Source: an uncultured Actinomycetes bacterium (GTDB lineage Bacteria > Actinomycetota > Acidimicrobiia > Acidimicrobiales > RAAP-2). From it: 6,855 nt of DNA. Shown in pieces: positions 1 to 6,832 of this stretch (its first letter is position 1; the number at the start of each line of letters is the position of its first letter). A model generated the notes under the pieces. The model had not been told where the DNA came from, searched no databases, and was given only the letters and a program-made list of their open reading frames with translations. Position numbers and translations under genes: made by a program. The stretch lies in the NCBI GenBank assembly GCA_903854175.1, contig CAINVQ010000055.1, positions 1 through 6,855 on the forward strand, given 5' to 3'.

Positions 1-1064
1 AAGAACGGCAGCGGGATTCCAGTAACTGCCCACCATCCAACCACTGATGCAATATTCACAATTGCTTCAAAAATGATCCAGGTAGTAATCCCAATGACTA
101 TAAATCGGTAGCTCTGGTTTGAGCATTGTTGAGCAATTCGAACTGCAGCGAATAAAAATGCAACAAAGAGTGCAATCACAACCAGCGAACCAATGAGACC
201 TAGTTCTTCTCCAATAATTGTGTAGATGAAGTCAGTGTGAGGGTTAGGCAAGAAGCCCCACTTTTCTCGACTGTTTCCGAGCCCGAGTCCAGCAATACCA
301 CCAGCGCCGAATCCAATTTTTGATTGGTAGAGCTGGTACCCGCTAGAAGCCAGATTTTGATTCGGATGCAAAAATGCCAGAAATCGTTGTGCCGAATATG
401 GCTTCATTTGCATGTAAGCAAAAAATCCAATTGCCGAAATAATTCCAAACCGCACCTGGATCCATTTAGAAAGCCCAGCGACTGAAAACATTGAAAAGGC
501 AATAACAATAATTACAGACGCAGTTCCAATATCAGGTTGAAGCAGAACAAGTCCCGACGCAAAGGTAATTGGAAGCGTCCAAATTGCGAGTTGCTTCCAA
601 TTGTTTAGTTCATTGTGATAATGCTCAATCAACCAAGCAACGAAGACGACGGTAAGCAGCTTAAAAATTTCAGAAGGCTGGAGGTTTATGACCTTTAGGT
701 TCAGCCATCGTTTTCCACCATTCGCGCTCACTCCAACCAACTTCACTGCGACCAGCATTCCGATTCCAATTATCATCAGAATTGGTGCCTTACGAATCAG
801 CTGGCTGAGCCGAACTCTCGCTGCAAAGTAAAACGCGAAAATCCCAATAGCTAAGTAAATAATGTCGCGCAACATAATTGACCAAGGTGATCCACCATTT
901 GCAGCTGCTTGGCCTTCGCTTGCAGACGCCATCATGATGGTTCCAAACGTGACCATCAAGACAGTTATAAATACCAATGCACGCGCGTTCGAGTTCCCTC
1001 TAGGTAGCTCGTGGAAGAAACCACGACCTCGGTTAGAAGTCTTCGGGCTTTGCGTAGTGGTCAC
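1..1064 (-). CDS. ftsW: FtsW, septal peptidoglycan glycosyltransferase (SEDS family), 3' end cut off by the window
   Basis: This open frame runs from a GTG at 1064 to the left edge without a stop: 354 codons plus two bases. The family polymerises lipid II into glycan strands at the septum, in the inner membrane with the FtsI transpeptidase. Visible SEDS signatures are an ANGGKRWL loop (residues 114-121), QPSEIFKL (129-136), QPDIGTASVI just past residue 175, and LPNPHTDFIYTIIGEELG, whose Asp278 matches the proposed catalytic aspartate of FtsW/RodA. Many hydrophobic membrane segments follow a short polar N-terminus of about 25 residues. The GTG start overlaps the mraY stop as GTGA, and a GAAAG at 1076-1072 gives a modest ribosome site 7 bases upstream. 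The position after mraY in a dcw cluster favours FtsW over RodA. Probably only the last few dozen residues are missing. Confidence 0.95.
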   Translation of the reverse strand, partial: MTTTQSPKTSNRGRGFFHELPRGNSNARALVFITVLMVTFGTIMMASASEGQAAANGGSPWSIMLRDIIYLAIGIFAFYFAARVRLSQLIRKAPILMIIGIGMLVAVKLVGVSANGGKRWLNLKVINLQPSEIFKLLTVVFVAWLIEHYHNELNNWKQLAIWTLPITFASGLVLLQPDIGTASVIIVIAFSMFSVAGLSKWIQVRFGIISAIGFFAYMQMKPYSAQRFLAFLHPNQNLASSGYQLYQSKIGFGAGGIAGLGLGNSREKWGFLPNPHTDFIYTIIGEELGLIGSLVVIALFVAFLFAAVRIAQQCSNQSYRFIVIGITTWIIFEAIVNIASVVGWWAVTGIPLPF

Positions 1065-2098
1065 AGCACAACTTTCGCAATCTTCAAGAAGTCACCATAA
1101 AAAATCCCAAGTCCCAAGACAGCGAGAAGGCCTGCCAAAATCCAGAACCGAATAATGACTGTTGTTTCTGGCCAGCCCTTGAGCTCAAAGTGATGGTGAA
1201 AAGGGGCCATCTTGAAAATTCGGCGACCAAACATTCGGTAGCTAAGAACTTGCAAGATGACAGAAAGAGTCTCTGCAACAAAAAGCCCACCAATAATGAC
1301 GAGCAGTAAATCAATATTCATTAAGAGACATACCCCACCGAGGGCCGTTCCAATAGCAAGTGACCCGGTGTCTCCCATCATGATTCGAGCAGGTGCAGCG
1401 TTCCACCATAGGAATCCGAGGCATCCACCGACAAGCGCAACCGCAAGGAGTCCAAGGTCCAGAGCCGCGTGCAAGTGATAAATCGAATAGTGACGAAACT
1501 GCCAGTAACCAATTATTGAAAGGACGCCGAAGCAGAACGTTGCAGAGCCAGCGGCGAGGCCATCAAGTCCGTCGGTGAGATTAACTGCATTCGCTGAAGC
1601 GACAATCACAAAAACCGCCATAAGAACCCAGCCAACTGCGGTGAGATTCCAGCCCGGAAGTGAGTAACGAGTAAACGAAAGACTTTGTGCTGTGTGAACC
1701 CAGCTAACTGCGAGTATTGCAAATACTGCTGCAATTACGAGTTGCCCAATAAATTTTCCACGCTTGTTGAGTCCTAGGTTTCGTGAATTTCGGATTGCTA
1801 ACCAGTCATCAAGAAATCCAAGAATTCCAGAAGCAACGGTGGTGCAGACAATAAGTACACCGGCACGAGTAAACGAAATTGACGTTCCAACATGTCCCAT
1901 CAGATAACCAATTGCCCCCGCTGCAACAATGATTACTCCACCCATTGTTGGTGTCCCTGCTTTGGCGTGGTGTGAAGTAGGGCCGTCTTCTCGAATTAAT
2001 TGTCCAATGCCACGTGCGCGCAATACTCGAATCCAAATAGGTGTGACGAAAAGGGCAATTAGAAACCCAAATCCACCTGCTTCCATCAAACTAAGCAT
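1061..2098 (-). CDS. mraY: MraY, phospho-N-acetylmuramoyl-pentapeptide transferase
   Basis: MraY moves phospho-MurNAc-pentapeptide from UDP to undecaprenyl phosphate, making lipid I in the inner membrane. The 345-residue protein has the usual family length and a polytopic hydrophobic profile of about ten membrane segments. Family motifs appear in order: REDGPTSHHAKAGTPTMGG (36-54), the Asp97-Asp98 pair in FLDDWLAIRNSRNLGLNKRGK, NAVNLTDGLDGLAAG (170-184) with Asp176 and Asp179, MMGDTGSLAIG (240-250) with Asp243, and the histidine loop APFHHHFELKGWPE (298-311). These acidic and histidine residues are the known Mg2+/substrate site of the family. Start ATG 2098 follows the murE stop after 7 bases and has an AGGA at 2106-2103. 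Its TGA overlaps the ftsW GTG. In most clusters murF precedes and murD follows mraY; neither is present here. Confidence 0.97.
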   Translation of the reverse strand: MLSLMEAGGFGFLIALFVTPIWIRVLRARGIGQLIREDGPTSHHAKAGTPTMGGVIIVAAGAIGYLMGHVGTSISFTRAGVLIVCTTVASGILGFLDDWLAIRNSRNLGLNKRGKFIGQLVIAAVFAILAVSWVHTAQSLSFTRYSLPGWNLTAVGWVLMAVFVIVASANAVNLTDGLDGLAAGSATFCFGVLSIIGYWQFRHYSIYHLHAALDLGLLAVALVGGCLGFLWWNAAPARIMMGDTGSLAIGTALGGVCLLMNIDLLLVIIGGLFVAETLSVILQVLSYRMFGRRIFKMAPFHHHFELKGWPETTVIIRFWILAGLLAVLGLGIFYGDFLKIAKVVL

Positions 2099-2102
2099 CT
2101 CT

Positions 2103-2107
2103 TCCTC
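2103..2107 (-). promoter_or_regulatory. Ribosome binding site of mraY (GAGGA)
   Basis: GAGGA overlaps the murE TGA stop and sits 4 bases before ATG 2098. It is the strongest ribosome site I see in the window and belongs to the only gene junction without an overlap. Confidence 0.65.
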
Positions 2108-3506
2108 ACTTCACCAATTCTCGGGCAACAACCCGGTCGTCAAACGCCAGCACCACATCGCCAATTATTTGTGTTGTTTCGTGACCCTTACCAGCGATCA
2201 CAACAACATCACCCGCATTAGCTAATTGCATTGCTTGACTTATTGCAGCCCTACGATCGCTCTGCACGTAGACAGCAGAGTCCAACTCGCACCCAGACTT
2301 CACTGCATCAATGATGGCATCAGGAGACTCAGAACGGGGGTTATCCGAGGTAATTATTGTCACATCAGACAATTGCGATGCAACTCGACCCATTTCTGGT
2401 CTCTTTGATGTGTCTCTTTCACCACCACAACCAAACACACAGATCACTCGACCACTGTGACTTAGAGAGCGAACATCAGTAAGAAGTCTGCGAAGACCCT
2501 CGGGGGTGTGTGCGTAATCGACAATTGCAGTGACCGTTTTGCCAGGAATAATTTCAAAACGTCCTGGGACGTTACTTACAAACTCCATAGCACCGGCGAT
2601 TTCATTATCTGAAGCTCCCAGACTCGAAAGTATCGCCATTGCCATAAGCGCATTGTCAACGTTGTAATCACCAACTAGTGGAGTATTTACTAAGTGACCC
2701 CTCCAGAAGAACGTTGTCCCGCTCAGCGTTTGAACAATTTCCGATGCATCACTTCGACGAACTTCAGTTACCGCAAGTGTTGTTTTATCTGCCAGCTGCT
2801 GTCCATATGAATTGTCACACCAGATAACACAGCGCTGCGAAAATTCTCGAGTAAATAAATGAGCTTTAGCAGCGAAGTATTCGTCCATTGTTCCGTGATA
2901 ATCCAAGTGGTCGTGACTCAAGTTTGTAAATGCCACAACAGCAAATTCTGTTCCTTCAATTCGACCTTGATCAATGGCATGGCTAGAAACTTCAAGCGCA
3001 ACGACTCCGCGTGGCTGATCAGCATCAAATGTGTCAACAATTGTTTTGATTGATCGGTAGAGCTCTGGAGCTGCAGGGGTTGTACGTTCGTTGGTAAGCG
3101 TTCCGATATTTCCACTATTCCACCGAAGTGCCTTTGCGAGATCCGCCACAATCGACGTAACGCTAGTTTTTCCATTCGTTCCTGTTACGCCAACAAGATC
3201 ACATCGTTGTTCAGGGTTTCCGGTAACGAGCGAAGAAGCGTGCACGACAAGTCCTCGAAGTAGCGACTCCGAAACTGTGACGACAGGAACTTCAAGTTCG
3301 AGAGACTCTGAACTAACAATGCAGACGGCGCCATTGGCAATTGCATCCTTAACGAACTTTGAGCCATTCTGAGACGTCCCCGGAAGTGCGAAAAAAATGG
3401 AACCCGGAATACACTTTCGTGAATCAATTTCAACTTGTGTAATTTCGATACTTGCTGTTCGAGCATCAAATGAAAAGTCATCGAAGATGTCACCAAGCTG
3501 CATCAC
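2106..3506 (-). CDS. murE: MurE, UDP-MurNAc-dipeptide ligase, probably meso-diaminopimelate-adding
   Basis: Cytoplasmic ATP-dependent ligase that adds the third residue to UDP-MurNAc-L-Ala-D-Glu. The 466 residues show the Mur ligase plan: an N-terminal substrate domain (about 1-100), a central ATPase domain with the P-loop VGVTGTNGKTS (105-115), LEVSSHAIDQGRIEG (171-185), NLSHDHLDYHG (195-205) and Lys214 in AAKAHLF, the expected carbamylated lysine, then a C-terminal domain from about 320 with VDYAHTPEGL (329-338), FGCGGERDTSKRPEMG (358-373), DNPR (388-391) and AGKGHE (438-443). DNPR is the family signature for meso-diaminopimelate; lysine-adding enzymes differ there, so a meso-DAP wall is inferred. 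It is a little shorter than many MurE proteins, with nothing essential visibly missing. The start is ambiguous: GTG 3506 (GTGA overlap with ftsI) and ATG 3503 are adjacent codons, and numbering here uses the GTG. Confidence 0.96.
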   Translation of the reverse strand: MMQLGDIFDDFSFDARTASIEITQVEIDSRKCIPGSIFFALPGTSQNGSKFVKDAIANGAVCIVSSESLELEVPVVTVSESLLRGLVVHASSLVTGNPEQRCDLVGVTGTNGKTSVTSIVADLAKALRWNSGNIGTLTNERTTPAAPELYRSIKTIVDTFDADQPRGVVALEVSSHAIDQGRIEGTEFAVVAFTNLSHDHLDYHGTMDEYFAAKAHLFTREFSQRCVIWCDNSYGQQLADKTTLAVTEVRRSDASEIVQTLSGTTFFWRGHLVNTPLVGDYNVDNALMAMAILSSLGASDNEIAGAMEFVSNVPGRFEIIPGKTVTAIVDYAHTPEGLRRLLTDVRSLSHSGRVICVFGCGGERDTSKRPEMGRVASQLSDVTIITSDNPRSESPDAIIDAVKSGCELDSAVYVQSDRRAAISQAMQLANAGDVVVIAGKGHETTQIIGDVVLAFDDRVVARELVK

Positions 3507-5359
3507 GTCACATCCGATGCAATAGTTGCGCCCTTGCCATTAAGAGGCTTCTGAACGGCACCATTCGAAGGAATCCCGTAGTGGTGTAACGCATACGACA
3601 TGACTTGTTGAAATATAGGTGCTGCAGCTACCCCACCAAAAATTGTTGTTTGAGGTCGCTGGATTACGACAATCATCGAAAGTATTGGATTATTTGCTGG
3701 TGCGTAACCAACAAAGCTTGCGTTGTACTGACCAATGAGCAATTTATCTTTACCCGGATACGGAATTGTTGCGGTCCCTGTTTTTCCCGCAACGCTGTAC
3801 CCAGGAATAATTGCATTGGTTCCCGTTCCCGAAAGTACAACTTCCTGCAACATTTTGTTAAGTGTTTGTGCAGTTGCAGATGACAGCGCAACTCGAGTTG
3901 AACTTGGAGCAGTTGGCTTCACTGTTCCGTTATTGCTTACATAAGCTCGTACAAGTTTTGGCTGAATGAAGACACCGTTATTTGCAATAACGTTGTACGC
4001 GTCGAGAACTTGAATTGCTGGAACTGCATCAACTTGACCAATTGGAAGCGACACAGCGTCGCTGTCGTGCCAGTTAGATGCATTGACCAAAAGGCCTCTG
4101 GTTTCACCGGGATAATTCACAGCTGTAGTTTGGCCAAATCCCATACGCTGAATCTGTGCCAGCATTCCACTTGGACCAACTTTGAGACCAATTTGGTAGG
4201 TGCCTAAGTTTGATGACTGAGCAAGAATTTGAGTAGTCGTCAGACGTTCAACCGCGTGATTTTCTGCATCGTGAAATTGTCGCCCACCAACGGTAACTCG
4301 GTTGGGAACAGTAAATACTGTTGTTGGTGTTACAAGACCTTGCTGCAATGCCGCAGAAAACGTCACCAACTTAAACACTGAACCAGGTTCATACGCTTGA
4401 GCGAACGGAAGATTATTAATTGTTTGCTGAATCCCAGGAACCCCAACATCTTTGCCCCATGAAGGAATAGGGCCAAGCACACCTGCTGTTGTTTTGGTAT
4501 TCACCAGTGAAACATCGGCAAGTATTTCTCCTGTCTTCACATCCATCACAATTGCTTGACCAGTGAGTCCACCAGTTGCCTTAAGTTGATGAGCAACTGT
4601 TCTTTCGGCGACAAACTGAAGTGCTGTGTCAATTGTTAGCTCAAGCCCTACACCCGGCTTTGCTGCACGAATAACTGATGTTCGTGAACTTGGAAGATTT
4701 ACACCTGAAACTGAGGTGAGTTCACGCGTAAGCCCATTTTGCCCAGCAAGAAGTTTTTGATATGCGTACTCAAGGCCAACTGATCCAGCGCCAGAAGCGT
4801 TGGTTCCACCCAATACAGAAACTCCAAGCTGCCCGTTTGGATAGTTACGAACAGAAGAGTCTTGGACAACAATTCCTGGAAAATACATCGACTTGAGTTT
4901 GCGTCCCTTTGTAAGGTCAAGCGAACTATTGAGAACTACGTACCCACTCTTCTTTGAAAGTAGTGGAATGAGCTTGTCAACTGGAACATTGACAAGCGGT
5001 GACATTGCTTCAGCTTCTCGAACTGGATGCGCTATTTGAAAGTCATCAGCAATCACGAGTGACGTTGGACGAGATACCGCAAGTATTTGTCCGTTACGAT
5101 CGTAAATTCCAGCACGAAGTGCCGTGGTCGTAATTTTTTTGCTCACTTGTGAAGCAGATATTTTTGCGTACGAAGCGTGTCCGAATACTTGTAGCTGAAC
5201 AACTCGGAACGAAAGTAATCCGAAGAGCGCTACCGCAAGAATTACAAGAATTACTAGGCGACCTGATGGCCCGCTTCCACCTTGATTTTGTGGACTACGA
5301 CGAGTGGAATTTCTTGAAGGATTAGTTCTGGAGTGAGTAGATGTGTGATGCGTACTCAC
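3503..5359 (-). CDS. ftsI: FtsI-type class B penicillin-binding protein (septal transpeptidase, PBP3-like)
   Basis: Septal DD-transpeptidase that cross-links new peptidoglycan, anchored in the inner membrane with its catalytic domain outside. The 618-residue protein has a Ser/Thr/Arg/Asn-rich cytoplasmic tail (1-33), a single membrane anchor (about 34-54), a PBP dimerisation domain starting near LRAGIYDRNGQILA (81-94), and a transpeptidase domain from about 260. All three penicillin-binding motifs are intact: SxxK as Ser327-Val-Phe-Lys330 in YEPGSVFK, SxN as Ser382-Ser-Asn384, and KTGT at 526-529. A FVGYAPANNP segment (549-558) follows, as usual. No PASTA domain follows the transpeptidase domain. 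The start is a GTG overlapping the ftsL stop (GTGA), supported by AAGGA at 5371-5367 with a 7-base spacer. Its place after ftsL and before murE, with ftsW in the same operon, supports division rather than elongation. Confidence 0.96.
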   Translation of the reverse strand: MSTHHTSTHSRTNPSRNSTRRSPQNQGGSGPSGRLVILVILAVALFGLLSFRVVQLQVFGHASYAKISASQVSKKITTTALRAGIYDRNGQILAVSRPTSLVIADDFQIAHPVREAEAMSPLVNVPVDKLIPLLSKKSGYVVLNSSLDLTKGRKLKSMYFPGIVVQDSSVRNYPNGQLGVSVLGGTNASGAGSVGLEYAYQKLLAGQNGLTRELTSVSGVNLPSSRTSVIRAAKPGVGLELTIDTALQFVAERTVAHQLKATGGLTGQAIVMDVKTGEILADVSLVNTKTTAGVLGPIPSWGKDVGVPGIQQTINNLPFAQAYEPGSVFKLVTFSAALQQGLVTPTTVFTVPNRVTVGGRQFHDAENHAVERLTTTQILAQSSNLGTYQIGLKVGPSGMLAQIQRMGFGQTTAVNYPGETRGLLVNASNWHDSDAVSLPIGQVDAVPAIQVLDAYNVIANNGVFIQPKLVRAYVSNNGTVKPTAPSSTRVALSSATAQTLNKMLQEVVLSGTGTNAIIPGYSVAGKTGTATIPYPGKDKLLIGQYNASFVGYAPANNPILSMIVVIQRPQTTIFGGVAAAPIFQQVMSYALHHYGIPSNGAVQKPLNGKGATIASDVT

Positions 5360-5811
5360 CGAATTGTCCTTGATGTAGCCGGTGCACTACCAGAGAATTT
5401 CGGCAGAGGCAGTGGCGCATCAAGCGACGTTGAGGGAACCTGAACCACAGAAACAGGCTCAACTAAGTGAAGCGCGCCAGCCTGGGCAGCTATTTGACTT
5501 GGAGCAGACGAGTTCGTCATTGTGCCCACTTGTACTGCATAGCTTGACTGAACTTGAAGAAGTTGACTTTTCAGTTGGTGAATTTCAATCTGACGACTAG
5601 ACACCAGCATGCTTCCAGAAAGTGAAATTACGATTGCGACCATAACAATCAGTGCGGAGCGACGTGCTGTTGACGCGCTTTTCCATACTGTAACTACCGC
5701 ACGGCGGCGGGCTGCCTTGGCACGATGAGCCGGACGACGAGTGGTTGTCTTTGTTGCTGGGCGAACTCGCTCACGAACTTCAGTGCGACGTGGAAGTGAA
5801 ATAACACTCAT
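5356..5811 (-). CDS. ftsL: FtsL-like single-pass divisome protein
   Basis: This 151-residue protein is assigned mainly by architecture and position, since FtsL sequences diverge widely. It has a strongly basic cytoplasmic N-terminus (1-51, rich in Arg, Lys and Ala), one membrane segment at about 52-71 (ALIVMVAIVISLSGSMLVSS), then an extracytoplasmic stretch beginning RQIEIHQLKSQLLQVQ that fits a short coiled coil, and a Pro/Ser-rich tail. Such proteins pair with FtsB/DivIC and help activate FtsW-FtsI at the septum. It lies between rsmH and ftsI, exactly where ftsL sits in most dcw clusters. ATG 5811 overlaps the rsmH stop as ATGA, with GAAAG at 5824-5820. The stop overlaps the ftsI start. The family call by synteny is firm; sequence alone would support only a single-pass basic membrane protein. 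Confidence 0.85.
   Translation of the reverse strand: MSVISLPRRTEVRERVRPATKTTTRRPAHRAKAARRRAVVTVWKSASTARRSALIVMVAIVISLSGSMLVSSRQIEIHQLKSQLLQVQSSYAVQVGTMTNSSAPSQIAAQAGALHLVEPVSVVQVPSTSLDAPLPLPKFSGSAPATSRTIR
5367..5371 (-). promoter_or_regulatory. Ribosome binding site of ftsI (AAGGA)
   Basis: AAGGA lies 7 bases upstream of GTG 5359, within the last codons of ftsL. It supports the unusual GTG start, whose first bases are shared with the ftsL stop. Confidence 0.65.
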
Positions 5812-6749
5812 GCAGACAACTTTCGAGCAATTCGAAGTCGAGCAGACCTCGCACGAGAATTGGCTTCAATCTCTGAAGATGAAGCAAGTTGAGCACTCGC
5901 TTTAAAAACGCTTACCGTCGGAACAGCACCACAAACACATCCGAGCGCGAATGGACACTTGCAGCCGCCAGTTCCAGCTTCGTGAAGAACGGACTTAACT
6001 ACTCGGTCTTCTCCTGAGTGATACGAAATCACTGCGAGGATTCCACCTTCACTGAGAATTTCAAGTGCTGCGTCGAGACCTTCGCTTAGTTGCTCTTCTT
6101 CAGCGTTCACGGCAATGCGGAGCGCCTGAAAAGCACGAGTAGCTACGTGGCCACGGCGACGAGCAGCCATTGGGACAGCGCGCTCAACAGCTTCTGTAAG
6201 TTCATCCGTTGTTTGTGGCAAACGCTCCAGAACAGATTTTGCAATTGAGCCTGCGAAACGATTCTCACCATTTTCACGAAGCAATCTTGCAAACTCGTGT
6301 TGATCAACTCGAGCAATGTATTCAGCAGCGGTTTCACCTTTGGTTGGATCCATGCGCATGTCAAGTGGTGCATTGGCACGAAATGAAAAACCACGACTCG
6401 ATTCGTCAAGTTGATGCGATGAAACACCGAGGTCCATCAGAATCCCGACAATCGGCTCACCGTTAATAAAACCTTCATTTTTTTTAATGATGCTTTTCAT
6501 TTCAGCGAATGTTGCATCAACTATGCAGACTCGATCACCAAACTCTTCGAGACGCTTTGCTGCAGCTTCACGAGCTTCAGGGTCACGGTCAATTCCAATG
6601 ATTCGAAGTTGAGGTGCCGCAGTTAGAAGAGCGAACGCATGTCCACCACCGCCAAGGGTGGCGTCAATGACCACACCAGTGCTTGCACTGGCGAATAACT
6701 CGACAATTTCTTGCTCGAGTACTGGTTGGTGGTAGTTACCCTGGGCCAT
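5808..6749 (-). CDS. rsmH: RsmH (MraW), 16S rRNA m4C1402 N4-methyltransferase
   Basis: SAM-dependent enzyme that methylates N4 of C1402 of 16S rRNA in the ribosomal P site. Starting at ATG 6749 gives 313 residues, a normal length. Visible motifs are the N-terminal NYHQPVL (5-11), the SAM-binding VVIDATLGGGGHA (26-38), GIDRDPEA (52-59), ILMDLGVSSHQLDESSRGFS (103-122), LDMRMD (129-134), GHVATRAFQALRIAVN (200-215) and SYHSGEDRVVK (242-252). A CKCPFALGCVCG cysteine cluster (263-274) follows. The start is chosen because family members begin a few residues before the YHQPVL-type motif. A longer frame from ATG 6830 (340 residues) stays open and even continues to the window edge, but its extra 27 residues show no family similarity I recognise and lie over an inverted repeat. 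AAGG at 6759-6756 is 6 bases before ATG 6749. ATG 6830 has no visible ribosome site. Confidence 0.95.
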   Translation of the reverse strand: MAQGNYHQPVLEQEIVELFASASTGVVIDATLGGGGHAFALLTAAPQLRIIGIDRDPEAREAAAKRLEEFGDRVCIVDATFAEMKSIIKKNEGFINGEPIVGILMDLGVSSHQLDESSRGFSFRANAPLDMRMDPTKGETAAEYIARVDQHEFARLLRENGENRFAGSIAKSVLERLPQTTDELTEAVERAVPMAARRRGHVATRAFQALRIAVNAEEEQLSEGLDAALEILSEGGILAVISYHSGEDRVVKSVLHEAGTGGCKCPFALGCVCGAVPTVSVFKASAQLASSSEIEANSRARSARLRIARKLSA

Positions 6750-6832
6750 CTGCAGCCTTGCAATCGAAACAACAGGAGAGAGGGCGGAGGAGGTGTCCTC
6801 TCCTGTTCTAACGATTGAAAGGCTGCGCATGG
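6746..6832 (-). repeat. Large imperfect inverted repeat over the rsmH translation start; candidate cis-regulatory RNA hairpin
   Basis: Bases 6746-6780 and 6798-6832 form an inverted repeat with a 17-base centre (6781-6797). By hand alignment 29 of 35 positions match. As minus-strand RNA the segments are: CCAU (6832-6829) with AUGG (6749-6746); a 2-base mismatch; GCAGCCUU (6826-6819) with AAGGCUGC (6759-6752); a U-C mismatch; CAAUCG (6817-6812) with CGAUUG (6766-6761); a 4-base internal loop; then a perfect 10-base stem AACAGGAGAG (6807-6798) with CUCUCCUGUU (6780-6771). The 3' arm holds both the AAGG ribosome-site candidate and the rsmH AUG, so the fold would hide them. No U-tract follows, so it does not look like a terminator. 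The repeat is seen directly; its RNA role is inference. Confidence 0.75.
6756..6759 (-). promoter_or_regulatory. Ribosome binding site candidate for rsmH (AAGG), inside the inverted repeat
   Basis: AAGG lies 6 bases before ATG 6749, a normal spacing for a weak Shine-Dalgarno site. It helps choose ATG 6749 over ATG 6830, which has only a GC-rich run before it. In the predicted hairpin this AAGG pairs with CCUU at 6822-6819. Confidence 0.5.

Noticed and set aside
862..1155. Open frame on the plus strand (97 codons)
   Set aside because: It lies opposite ftsW and the end of mraY, and its translation shows no family features. It is a shadow of the real genes.
1929..2225. Open frame on the plus strand spanning the murE/mraY junction (98 codons)
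   Set aside because: It is antisense to conserved MurE and MraY coding sequence, has no ribosome site and no recognisable motif.
3185..3496. Minus-strand open frame of 103 codons within murE
   Set aside because: It is out of frame with murE, whose own frame carries all the Mur ligase motifs.
3503..5359. FtsI read as an elongasome PBP2 (MrdA)
   Set aside because: Its position between ftsL and murE in a dcw cluster with ftsW fits the septal enzyme better.
6746..6832. Transcription terminator reading of the inverted repeat
   Set aside because: No T-tract follows either arm on either strand, the 17-base loop is large, and rsmH coding begins within the 3' arm.
6746..6832. Inverted repeat as a simple amplification or assembly chimera
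   Set aside because: A recent artefact would give identical arms; these differ at about six of 35 positions with mismatches spread along the stem. Not fully excluded, so a read check is suggested in the finding.
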